From NCBI GenBank assembly GCA_029945375.1, contig CM057057.1:4402001-4466000 (forward strand): a DNA stretch of 64,000 nt. The letters are read 5' to 3'. A program made the position numbers and the translations under genes. This document shows, one piece after another, positions 11,324 to 22,314 of the stretch (position 1 is its first letter; every line of letters begins with the position of its first letter). The notes beneath the pieces are model-generated. The model was given only the letters and a program-made list of their open reading frames with translations, was not told the origin of the DNA and did no database searches. The stretch is from Agaricus subrufescens (lineage: Eukaryota; Basidiomycota; Agaricomycetes; Agaricales; Agaricaceae).

Positions 11324-14300
11324 TTATGAATCATCTTCGAAAGGGTACTAAAGAATCCGGCATCAATATAATAAGCCTTCTGGAAAAGCAAGTTACTCAC
11401 TTCAAACGAGGTGGGACACTCGGTCTCCGGTGCATTCTCATCCAAAGAAATGTGGGGGCCTGTAGGGCCAGGCTGTGAGGTAACCACATTACCATTCGGA
11501 ACGCCCGAAGTAGCGGCTGGAGCAGCGGGCACTGGAGGTGGCTCGAATTCAATAAATTCTGCTTCTGCATCGGGCCTGAGATCCGTCAATAATATAATCC
11601 CTCCACCACCTGCATATTTTTCTGCTGAAGGGGCTTTGTTACCGGCCTTCACACCAGGTATGGAAGCAGCACCTCTGGGAGTCGACGAGACAGGCCGTAC
11701 AGGTTGATAACGACTGCTAGTCGGGAACGATATGTAGTCCAACTGTGCAGGCGTTACACGTGAGAAGTTTGGTCTGAATTCTTGAACTGGTTCGCTTTTT
11801 TTCTTGTTAGAAGTAGGTGGCGTAGCCGGGACTTTGGGTTCATCAATCAAGTTGGACAGTGATCGATTGATGGGAGAAACGTCGCCATCCCTTGGTGACG
11901 CGGCATCTTCAGCCTTCATCTCGACATCATTTTCAACAGCCTTGGCTTCTTGCTTATCATCCTGGCTCAATTTAGCAACAAAGCGATGGCATCAAAAGGT
12001 TGACTTACGAGTTCCATAGCCTCGCCTTCAGCAGCAGCTTTCTTCTTTTCCCTAGCTTTCGCTCTTGCTGTTGTCGACAGTACTGCCGTAGCAGCCTTTG
12101 TGATCGTTTCCTTCTTAGGTGGCTTCGTTGATGCAGGATACGCGAATAAGCTTGGCTTAGCATTTGAGATGTACTCAAACTTGGGTGCCTGTGATATCGG
12201 AAGTTGTGGTCAGATAGTCTTCGACCAGCAGGTAAACAGACATTACCTTCAGGTCTCCATTTAGACCGATAATACCCGTCGGGGTGAAGGACAGACATGC
12301 AGAAAGCGCCAAAGGATACCAATACCAGAACTGGCAGAACAGAACCATACCAACAATAGCACTGGTGTTTGAGCTACCGGCTCGGCTCTGCAAGCTGATA
12401 GTGACATTACGACCCCCAGCGTCAATGAAACCTTGGCCGATCGCAGCGCCAAAGCGTGCCATGGGATCTTCGTGTTTGTCACTGATTATCTTCTGGTATC
12501 GATTGCGAGTCGTTGTGAAAGACGGCGATGAGACCTCAGACTGTTCAACAAGGATCATACCAAGAGCAATGAATGCGCCTTGGCGAACGAAATCGACACT
12601 GTCTCTTGTCATCGGTTCCAGAATTTCTACGGCATCTTGGAGACCTGTTCCCGCACAAGCAATACCCAAGGCGAGGGTGGCGCCACATCGAACGTGAGCA
12701 TTATAACTCTCGCTCAACAGCTGGACTATCCTTGGCACTTGGCCAGGATTTTTGAATAGCAAGAATGCTAGAGATGTAACTGCTGCACGTCTGACATCGT
12801 CGGACACATCAGATACAGCAATATGTAACAGTTGGCGGACTGCATTGTTGTTGGAGGTACCAGCGTAGGCCAGGGCAAGAGTGTAGACGCCTCCATATCT
12901 GAGAATAGGATCCTAACAAAACACTTAATATCAATGACGCAGTTCACTCCGAGAAAATTCACCTTTTCGGCCAACAAAGTCTTGATGATGCTGTCCGCTT
13001 CCTCCTGACGCCCATAGTAAACGAAGGCAATGCCCATGGCAAGACCGCGAATGATTTTCTCGTGCTGCGTCTCGTGAGCATATTGTAACATCTCATCAAC
13101 GGGATCCGTGGCAGCAGTGCCCAACATGACGAGGCCCATTCCATATCCGGATGCCTCGCCGGCCACAGCTGAATCGTTAAACAAGACGCGTTTTAGGTCT
13201 TCAAAAGCTTCCAGACTCTTCGAGCCCATGCCAGCCACACCCAAGCCAAGGGCTGCACCATGTTGAACGACTTCGTTGTTAGAATCCCGGAGAGTCTGGC
13301 GGAGATAGTTCGTTACATCGCTCCCGCACCCTGCGTTGATGAGACCAAGAGCGTACAGAGCGCCACCCTCAGAGTAGCTAGCACCCTGAATGTTACTCTC
13401 GTTGTTTGTAGGCAGATAGGGAGTAAGTATAGTCAAACCCTGCTCGAAATAGCCTTTGTGGATGACACCCAGACCCGCTGTTGCGGAAAACTTAGACCAA
13501 TTATTGGCCAGTCCGAGCCACTCTAAGTTCTCGCGAAGGAAGACGTCTGACGTCGTTCCAGCATGCATAAAGGCGTTTTGGAGGGTCAAAGCAACGTGGT
13601 ATACCGACGAACGGGGGTCGAGAGCGTCCTGAAAGATCAGAGTAAGTATATTTATATATAGACAACAAAGAGCTTAAGATTGAGCTTACCTTTGAACCTT
13701 TGAGAATGAGAAGATCGGTCTGATTATTTCGTTTGAGGAATTCAAGATATAGTTTCACGGATTCCTTCCCGCTTAAAATAGCACGAAGTTTGTCATAGAC
13801 TTCTTTTGTTTTCTAGACAATCATAGTTAGAAAATCATCCCAGAGCATCTCATGAGGGAGGGAGGGAGGAAACATACCAAATCACCCTCCGGTAGCTCGG
13901 TACGAATACTCTCTAGATAATCCTGAGAACCTCCTTCTACCAAATCGAAAGCCAACTGATACGCCAGAAGCTCTTCTTTTTCCACCAGCGAGGATAGAAG
14001 AGGAACCGTTAAAGACACATCGCTCAAGGCTACAAGCAGCCTCGTTAGCGCGTGGACGTGCGCAGAGCCTTCACCGACGGTTAATTGAGGGAACAGAGGG
14101 AACAAAAACCTCAGAACGTGATCGCGGTACGAAAGAGAGAAGCCGGTATCCAAAGCAGCTTCCATTGCGTAGGCGAGTAGGGAGACATCATTTGTCTGTT
14201 TGTAAATTGCGGAAACGATGTCCAATCTGCGAGATTCGAGCGCGATACCAATAGCCTAAAATTGTAACCATAAAATATTGTTTCTGATTTTATAATGAGG

Positions 14301-14930
14301 CAACCTACTTGCTTGAACTCGCCCTCAGAAATACATCGTTTGAAGATGCCTTCAATAATCAACTGCAGGCGCGAGTCTATCTTTTCCTTACTTGACCCAG
14401 ATTGTTCCTCAGACCGGAGCTGAATATATCGGTCAATTGCCTTGGCTAAGCTAAAGTTAGCGTACGCTTCTAGGACGAAGTCGGTGAGATAAAACGCACA
14501 GACAATAGTTTCGACATATTCCTCAGATCCAGGCATACGAGACTCTTCATTGAATGTATTTCCAGCCCCAAGAGCAAATGAGAGGGCATCATCGTATTCC
14601 CCAAGGTAGTAGTAGACTTTACTAGCCAATAACGCTGCTTGGTCGCGAGCATCCTTTGGAAGGTCGTCACCTTCATAAAGGGATTCACTGTGATTTAGAA
14701 TATAAATATTTGGTGGGCAATGAATGAAAGGGTCAGAATACGGACATCAGCGCGATATGGTCAGATATCTCGGCCCAGAACTGGGGAACGAGGGGATTGA
14801 GAGCTTTGAGGGCATGGCGCTTGAAGACAATGTCGGGTTCTTGTAGCAGGGCGAGAACGCCACCAGCAGAGGATTGCTGTCGAACCATGGATTGGGGAGG
14901 AGAGAAATGATCAATTAACACTTCGAGCAT
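11324..14930 (-). CDS. RPN2: 26S proteasome regulatory subunit RPN2 (PSMD1)
   Basis: Largest scaffold subunit of the proteasome base; holds Rpn13 and contacts the ATPase ring. Ten exons: 14930-14746, 14687-14500, 14445-14309, 14255-13878, 13812-13690, 13628-12963, 12912-12247, 12188-12009, 11961-11401, 11347-11324, giving about 1035 residues. N-terminal helices (VLALLQEPDIVFKRHALKAL) lead into proteasome/cyclosome repeats such as GAALGLGVAGMGS, YGGVYTLALAYAGT and GATLALGIACAGT, then KFEYISNAKPSLFAYP and the acidic C-terminus YPFEDDS, the expected Rpn13-binding type tail. The first ATG (14930) is used here; the in-frame ATG at 14888 (MVRQQSSAGG) fits the family start equally well. The first intron has an unusual GTCCGT donor. 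It is divergent from COX13, with 111 bp between start codons. Confidence 0.95.
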
Positions 14931-15041
14931 GACGCGTCCTCCTCCCCGTCCAAATCAGGCAACGCCCTCTGAAATCAACAGAGGCAAACAGTGGCTCTCC
15001 GAAATAACCCTGGCAGAGCGCAAGGTCTACCCATCGTCGCC

Positions 15042-15681
15042 ATGTCTATGCTCGCCCGAACCGCCCTCCGCACCGCCATTCGTTCTGCCCCCCGCCGCTC
15101 CCGTGGCTTTGCTCAGGCTGTCACGGAGGCAGAAAGCCCTGCCATTAAAGCCTATCTCCAGGAAGAGAGCGCCCTCACCCACCATGCTATCGGTGAGCAA
15201 TTTGGACGTGTTCACCCTTCTTGCGCGGTTCTGAATCAACGCTTTCCACGATGTAGAGACCTCCGACATGTGGAGAAAAATTAGGTTAGTTGGAGTTATG
15301 TGGCTCTCGCTCGGGGACTCATCACTCACTTTTCACCTCAATTCTCAGCTACTTTGTTTGTCTTCCGGGTGGTGAGTCTTCTCAATCCGTACATCATTGT
15401 GATGTTATTTATTCTCTTCTTTTAGTCGCTGTTTGTCTCGCATGGGTATACAACACCGAAACTGAACACGCTGCTCACATCGAACACATCAAACACGAGA
15501 ACGGCGGTGTACTCCCCGAAACTCCGGCCTATGATTTCCTCAACAAGAGAGTCAAGCCTTTCCCTTGGGGAATGAACTGCCTCTTCTATAACCCTGAGGT
15601 ATGGTGTTGCTGTCGTCCACGTGCTTGCATTGTCTCATTGGCATATTTCAGGTGAATAAGAACATGGAGACAGAAGAGTAA
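15042..15681 (+). CDS. COX13: cytochrome c oxidase subunit VIa (COX6A/Cox13)
   Basis: Small nuclear-encoded subunit of respiratory complex IV in the inner mitochondrial membrane, thought to modulate oxidase activity and dimerisation. Five exons: 15042-15192, 15257-15284, 15349-15371, 15426-15598, 15652-15681, giving 134 residues; two exons are only 28 and 23 nt. The first 25 residues (MSMLARTALRTAIRSAPRRS) are a clear mitochondrial presequence. The conserved core follows: ETSDMWRKISYFVCLPGVAV, one membrane helix, then the matrix/intermembrane segment ending KRVKPFPWGMNCLFYNPEVN. This matches Cox13 KPFPWG...LF.NP. It shares a short divergent promoter with RPN2. Confidence 0.95.
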
Positions 15682-17306
15682 ACATGGTTATCCCTAGGTC
15701 GTTACGTGCATGAACCTACCCTTGTTCGCCCTACTCAATTTAGAGCATATCCATATTGTTCCATATTCCGGACCTGATTTCTGGTCCGCTTAGAATCATC
15801 AATTTGAATTCAAACCCCACACCTGGAGCTAGTAACTAAAAAGGCATGCATTCACCGACGATCATCGCGACCATCGCAACCAAGCGACAAAAGATTTGTG
15901 CTCATTGATTGCAACATACGGAGAAGCATACATTGAGGATGGGTTAACACTTGGACCCGGCAGACCTACCTTTGATGAACTCTCGGCTGACTCTACCTTG
16001 TGATGAGGTGCTCGTGCTTGATGACATCCAATTGAAGCTATTGATTCAACATGGACACCTGTGTTTTTACTTGCAGCTGTTGTCCTAGTTTTATGAAAGA
16101 CCGCGAGGTTTACTTCACTTGAGATTTGTTTCAAACGACATCCCAAATCCTAGTTGCATATTATCAAGTGATCCACCTACGGATAATGCTCCCGGTGAAA
16201 AAGTGCTCCATTCGGGTGCTGAACATTTCCATATCAAATTATTTTGGAGCGCTTTCGCGAAGATTAATCCAACTTCGCATCAGGCACTGGCGCCGGTCCA
16301 TTTCTGACATAACAATCATTCAGGCCTTTCAAATTTTTTCCTTTATACGCCCTTTAGAGCAATTTACACATGTCAGGATGGTGGTTCAGAGATGTAGCAT
16401 TTGCGCTGGGAAAACGCTGTTCGGTGTCTTATTAACGACTTCGGAGTCGAAGAGGGATGGGAAATGCATGTATTAAACACTAAAATTGTGTTTCGCATGT
16501 ATTGCTTTCGCGCAGACATTTACAGTGAGGTTCCCTCGTTGCTCACAAAGAGACTATACAACAGCCTCTATCTAAAAATGGGATGTTAGAAGGGAAAAAT
16601 CAATATCTACAGACGCACTCGAAGAGGATCTGACGCGCGTATATTATACTCATTTGAGAGGTCGCACATCCTTGACGCGATAATGGTCTCTACCATTCTC
16701 AGCATGATGTAGGCCGTCGAATTGAAACAATGTCATTTTGTTATAGACGACACCACATCGCGACAACCATCGTCTGGAGTATCATCATTTCGTATCATTT
16801 TCGGTGTCGGATAACCAGCTCATGCATGAACTTGATCTCGGAGCGCTTTTGCTACAAAAGATAAAGTTCCAGACCGACCGAGACGTCTCTCACCTGTCAT
16901 CCACCTAATCTGAACTTATAATTTTCTCCATCGGGTCGTCCGCTCCCAGCCGTCATCATGTCCCTGATCCATGTTTTTTAATAAATCAGAGTGCGCCATC
17001 ATATCAGAACGCTTGGAAGCGGTGCCCCGCAGTGACGCTCCCGAGCGCTATTAATTTCCACTCTTTTTTTTTTTACTCCGTTAAGAGTCGGTGTTTGATT
17101 ATTCGTATCAACGAAGGTGGTGCTCCACGAAATAACTTTAACAGGGGCACAAAAACACATAGATAGTGTCTAGTAATAGCGTATAACAAGCTCTGAAAGC
17201 CGAAAGAGCGCACTGTCCGGTCCATCAATAAGATTAGTTAATTACAGATGGAATGAAGATAAACGTTTGAGATGACGCATATGAAGTCGAAGTGGGCGTC
17301 GTCGAA
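15682..17306. other. gene-poor spacer
   Basis: About 1.6 kb without a supportable gene. Open frames here are short (under 120 codons), lack family resemblance, and mostly begin at non-ATG codons. The longest minus-strand frame (15862-16146) starts at TTG. There is a poly-T run near 17064-17074. I see no terminal inverted repeats or transposase fragments. It may hold UTRs of COX13 and the GPI-protein gene, or a non-coding transcript. Confidence 0.4.
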
Positions 17307-18050
17307 TTATATTGTGATGACAGCACCAAGCATTGCGCTGCCCACAACCGACACTAGACCAACTATCACTGGCATTGACAGTCCAGATAGATGTGCGCCA
17401 GTAGCAGCGTTAGTGTTGGTAGCACCACCCGCAGCACTAGTAATACTGGAAAAGCCAGCACCTGCAGCGCTAGTGGCCTTGGAAAGATCGGAGGTCGCAA
17501 TAGTGTAGACGGAGCCAAAGGCGGAGGTAGCGACACCTGCCCCGGATTCGGCGATGGTCAAAGCCTCACCACCGACACTCGTTACAATTGTGAATGCATG
17601 CCCGCCAGCCGCTGTTGAAAAGTCGGATTAGCTGTGGCATTGAAATGATGATAGAATGCGTACAGGTAACCGAAGTGAAAACATTGCCGGCCGCACTGGT
17701 GATGCGGGACCCGACACTTTCTGCGGCACTGGTTACATCAGAGCCGACGCTTGCGAGAGCAGAGGTTGCATCGGAGAAGATAGAGGCACCTGAAGATTTG
17801 ATTTAGAGAATTGGAGATTGAGAAGAAGAAATAGATTACGTACCATTGCCAGTGATGAAAGAGGCAGCTGCCGAAGTAAGGTCGTCGATAGCTAAGACGC
17901 GTAAATTGGAGATTTTCGGCGTTGAGGGGAATCAAACGTACGATCTTGGCGGGCCTCCACGGGGGCAGGTGTGGGTATGGGCTCCGGCGCAGCGTTGGCC
18001 ACGAATGCTGCAGAGGCAAAGAGGGCGGCGGTGAAGAGCTTGAAATGCAT
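17307..18050 (-). CDS. secreted Ser/Ala/Thr-rich GPI-anchored protein
   Basis: Predicted cell-surface protein of unknown function. Exons on the minus strand: 18050-17942, 17891-17844, 17789-17664, 17611-17307, giving 195 residues. It begins with a clear signal peptide (MHFKLFTAALFASAAFVANA, cleavage near APEP) and a Pro-rich stretch. A low-complexity body follows, with TSAA, SVGS and AGNVFTSV-type motifs. It ends in a 25-residue hydrophobic tail (LSMPVIVGLVSVVGSAMLGA) preceded by small residues (TGAHLSG), typical of a GPI-attachment signal. No catalytic domain is recognised. The start is set by the signal peptide. It lies head to head with RPE1, 171 bp between start codons. Confidence 0.82.
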
Positions 18051-18221
18051 GGGAGAAGGAGAGGCGGGAAGGAAGGACTGAAAAAAAAGAGAAAATGGAG
18101 TGTTTAAATACCAGCACCAACCTGTGCGGAGTAGGTTGCGAAGGTAATGCTGCGTTCTTACGTAAGTGGCAGGGACGACATATTAATATCGCCGCAATCC
18201 GCCTTTGAGTTCAACTCTGAA
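18051..18221. promoter_or_regulatory. shared divergent promoter, GPI protein / RPE1
   Basis: The 171 bp between the two start codons must hold both promoters. On the minus strand a TATA-like TATTTAAA lies at about 18103-18110, some 55 nt before the GPI-protein ATG, followed by a CT-rich tract (18055-18095) typical of strongly expressed fungal genes. No TATA box was seen toward RPE1. Confidence 0.4.
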
Positions 18222-19323
18222 ATGCCGCGCGCGATCATAGCCCCCTCTGTTTTAGCCTCAGATTTCGGTCAGCTTACTGCGGAATGCAAACGGATGATGA
18301 AGAACGGCGCCGAATGGCTGCACATGGGTCCGTCGCTCTCCCTCTCTTTCTCGAGCCCGTCCTCACGCTTCCTGTCACCCAGATGTCATGGATGGGTGAT
18401 TCTTCTTGATTCCTGGTCATGTTTATCTCTATTCAATACCCATCTTTGCAGACACTTCGTACCGAACATCACGATGGGTTCGTCGTCTCTTATCGATCCT
18501 TCTCGCAGCACTCCAACACCGCTTTCGCTTATCAGGTGCACCCATACTATCCTGCGTTAAGAAGGGTGCCCCAGACATCTTCATGGACTGCCATATGATG
18601 GTCTCGGAACCTGAGAAAGTGCGTGCCGCAGTCGCCTCCTCAATTATACCGAGCTTCTGACCTGTCCACCAGTGGGTGAACGATGTCGCAGACGCCGGAG
18701 GCGCTCTCTACTGCTTCCATTACGAAGCCACCTGTGTGTACTTCCCTTCCTCCTGTATGATCCCGACTTCTGACGTCTGTGATCCCAGCCGATCCCATAT
18801 CCCTCATCCACACAATACACCAGCGCGGGATGCGAGCCGGAATCGCCATTTCCCCCGACACACCATCCACCGCAATCACAGACGAGATCGGGACTGCCGT
18901 TGACATGCTCCTCGTCATGACCGTCTACCCAGGTATAGCGCACCCACAAATTTCCTTTGCCGGTGAATCTTCTAACGGCTATTTTTAGGTCTCGGCGGGC
19001 AGAAATTCATGGATCGGTGTGTGCCCAAAGTGGCTCAGCTCCGGGCCCGATTTCCCGATAAGGACATTGAGGTCGATGGCGGTGTCAGCCCCAAAACTAT
19101 CGGCGTCTGCGCAGAGGCGGGTAAGCGCAGCCCCCCCTACCTGAACCCAGACCTGTGCTGAATACATTTTGCAGGTAGCAACGTGATTGTAGCAGGCACC
19201 GCCATCTTCGGCGCAGACAACCCAGAGCAGGTTATCGCCACACTCAAGTCCGCAGTCAACACTGCCCAAGCGAAACTAACCGCAAGAGGGCCAACTGGTA
19301 CGAGCGGAAAATCAATAGACTGA
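18222..19323 (+). CDS. RPE1: ribulose-phosphate 3-epimerase
   Basis: Pentose-phosphate pathway enzyme interconverting ribulose-5-phosphate and xylulose-5-phosphate in the cytosol; a TIM-barrel, metal-dependent. Eight exons: 18222-18327, 18383-18395, 18452-18477, 18536-18618, 18673-18733, 18789-18932, 18989-19120, 19175-19323, giving 237 residues. Motifs in order: IIAPSVLASDFGQL; HMDVMDGHFVPNITMG (metal-binding His/Asp); DCHMMV; FHYEAT; LLVMTVYPGLGGQKFM; EVDGGV; VIVAGTAIFG. All catalytic positions appear intact. The second exon is only 13 nt, yet it carries the catalytic DVMDG core together with its neighbours. Most homologues have Glu or Asn where this one has Tyr in MTVYPG. Confidence 0.95.
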
Positions 19324-19632
19324 CTTTGTGTGTGTAATCAACTTTTCCCTCAGCCGCTCCGATTGTAAATTCACCGCCTCGTACTTAGCAACAGCCTTCC
19401 TCCTCCCACGCGAAACAAACAACAAAGCATTGAGAATAAACTAGATTAAATGCGGATGCCGGGGTGGATTGAGTGGGTGAATCATTAGTTCCATGGACTC
19501 GACTACTCTGAATAGCAACGCGTAATTACTGTAACTTTTGATACACAAATCGTGAAATAAATCGTGATAGCAGATTCAAGTTAATCGTGTCATAAACAAC
19601 GAGAGAAAAAAGGAAATAGATATCCGCGCTAC
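19324..19632. other. intergenic between convergent genes
   Basis: About 310 bases between the RPE1 stop and the stop of the glycosyltransferase gene. AATAAA-like signals occur (near 19555-19562). It holds only the two 3' UTRs as far as I can see. Confidence 0.4.
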
Positions 19633-22084
19633 CTACCATACCAACCACTCTCCATACATGTTCGGTCTCTCTCCTCGAATATACGACTCGAAAGTCCGCT
19701 TAAATACCGTTGACCAATCCAAATCCCGCCTGTCATGCTCAATCCCTTCATCTTCATACATAGTAGTATTATGATTATCTTGATCTAGATTGTCGCGAGC
19801 TGCCTTTTCTCCCTTTCGAAACTTTGGCCCAAGGTCCGGCCAATTCTGTATGGGATCCAAAGGTTTCCACCTGCAAAGAGCACAATGAGTGAGGAGGATC
19901 ATAACACTGGGAAAGTAAACCTACCAGAAATTATGATAATGATACGAGAATGCGCCTCTGAAAAATCCTTCAAAACCAAGCGCTTGTGGGGCAGCACTTT
20001 GTGCTATCGGAGTATTGAAGAAATTCTCAAAGCTACAGGCAGAACACCATCAGCAAAAGTCGACCACCAAAAGAAAAAAACATCTTGACTCACCTCGAGA
20101 AAAACGGTTGGGGAGGCCTCATCAACTGGTAACCCTCCGTATTCAACCAAGCCGAATCGAACAACGCATCCGGCAATCTCAACAATAAATCTTTCAAATA
20201 CGCCTCGTCCAAGTACGTGCCGATCGTCATCGGATGAAAATCAAGATTATTCTTCAAAGCCGTCTTGAACAAAAACTTGCCCAGGGCGGAGTCCTTGTTT
20301 AACTTGAGGACAGCGGTATTGTATCTCTCCAATCGAGACCAACGATACGCAAAGGCTCCCTTCCATCCCCATAACTCTTCCCAATCGCGAAGAAATATCG
20401 TGTCGGCATCGAGATAAATACCACCATAACGATGACACAGAATAAAACGAGCCATATCAGATAGGATGACGGAGAGCTTGTCATAAGAAGAAGCAGACTT
20501 CGACCCTGTTCGGTCAATCAAACCGCCGTTGCCTTGCGTATCCGTGTTGTTTCCGCCCGACCTCCACGAAAAAGCCTTCTTCTTGAGCACATTAATCACT
20601 TTACCTCCAGAGTTGAACAAATCCTTTGAACGCCATTCATCTCTTAATTCTTCAATACCATCCAACTCCCGTGTGGTATTCCACATCTTGAACTCTATGA
20701 CATCACGAAACCTCTGGTGCAAAAATGGCGACGCCCAAGGATTTGAAGCCAGCTCTTCATACATATCCTTCAACGCATTTGGATTAGGAACTGAAGCAGC
20801 AGGTCCTGGATTAATCCACATCCAGAATTTCGGTCGGCACCCCGCATCATCTGGCCAATGTTTCGAGTTTAATCCCGTATTCTGAGTGAAAAGGAAGCTC
20901 AAAAGCGCTAGATACGGTTTGTCCGTGAAAGGACCTGCCCAGAACATGTGAAAGATTTTTGGGTTTTCGGGATCACAGGACTGTGGGAGGCTAGCATAGG
21001 GTCTATACTGAACGGGTTTCCGGAGCTGGATGGGAGGTGTCTCGAGATCTGCATTCCTACGCCTGGCAAGTCCTGAATCTGAACCCGAGTTGCCCTGCCG
21101 TCGAGAGTTAGCCGGTTCGTCATCCAAGGAGTCCTCCAAATCGCGATGGGCGTGTTCATGCAAGGTCGTGTTATCTGCCTGCTCGACATAAATATATTTC
21201 CAATCGTCCAACTTCCCTCTTCGTAGCCGCTTGCCATTATCCAAACCCGCGCCAACACGCAATACTTCCAGACAATCCCTAACAAACTGCATTCTCTTAT
21301 AAGATGAATCATAGAGTAGAAAATACAGATACCACGCACCTTTTGCTTCGAAAAATTACAATGTTCCATTACAATATCCAGGTCGGCAATACTGCCAGGT
21401 ATAGGTCGAGGAGGGTATGCGACATCAGGAAATTGGCTCTGAATATCAAGATATATCCGTTCTGGCCCATTCCCATACGTGGTCGTAACATATTCAGATG
21501 CCGGTTGAGTCAAGGGTGAAGAAATTTGTGTCTTTCTCGGAGGAAGTGAAGGATTTACTGGAACGTCTTTCAACTGAATCTGTTCAGGAACTAGATACAG
21601 ATATTTGTATCAGCTCCAACCCCTAAATGTGGTGAAAAAAAGGAACAAACGCACTGGCTCGCCGACTCGGATAATGACCACTAGCAATCTCCCACTGCCA
21701 AATTCTCTGCAAATCTTCACGTCTGAACACCAACGTGCGAGTATCTTTCATGAGCGGCCATGACTTGTCATGTATCCCAAAACGTCTCGCCAAAGCAAAA
21801 ATAAAGAACACAGCCAAAATGGCAAAAAACGCCAAGATGGTGCGCCCACGCCGTTTCCCAAACCGTCTCGTGGCGTAGTCATGTACTTTTCGAGTATTCA
21901 AAACGAAAATCCGGAGCGGGCGCACACAGAGGAAGGAGAGGGGGAGAGTACATCTTAGCCACCACGGTGCAAGATGTGGATGTCGGGCGAGTTTCTCCCG
22001 CACCGCAGAAGAACCATTGGCATAGACAGGTAAGGAATTTGAACGACCCCGCTGGGACTCTTCGGAGAAATATGAGGAGGACAT
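19633..22084 (-). CDS. DXD-motif glycosyltransferase (GT32/Och1-like), type II membrane protein
   Basis: Probable Golgi glycosyltransferase. Exons: 22084-21655, 21590-21340, 21286-20094, 20032-19925, 19870-19633, giving 739 residues. A single N-terminal membrane anchor (about residues 80-102, ILAFFAILAVFFIFALARRF) follows a basic cytosolic tail, as in type II Golgi enzymes. The sugar-binding region contains KIFHMFWAGPF, then SDMARFILCHRYGGIYLDAD with the DXD-type metal/nucleotide-sugar motif (YLDAD), as in the Gly_transf_sug family of GT32. The C-terminal part ends YHYHNFWWKPLDP and a charged tail. The acceptor and donor sugars cannot be deduced from sequence. A variable disordered insert (about residues 230-330) separates the anchor from the catalytic region. 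Confidence 0.86.
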
Positions 22085-22314
22085 GCAGGCCCGAGTCCGA
22101 TGGGTAGCACGTCTGCGGCAGGTCGATGTCCAAATATAAGAGAAAGAATCAAGGACTTATGAGCTCTGGTAGCCACCTTTGCACTTAGGAGGGCGTGGGA
22201 AGGATGCACATGGTCAGTGATGGAATAATCAAACAAATTCAATGAATTGAATGTAATAGTAGCTATTTTACACCGTACATCTGTGAACACCGCCCGTCTA
22301 AACTATCGCCACGT

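Noticed and set aside
11411..11707. 98-codon plus-strand Gly/Ala-rich frame
   Set aside because: Antisense to RPN2 exon 9.
18640..18949. Two overlapping minus-strand frames of 90-101 codons
   Set aside because: Antisense to RPE1 exons 5-6, which carry conserved motifs.
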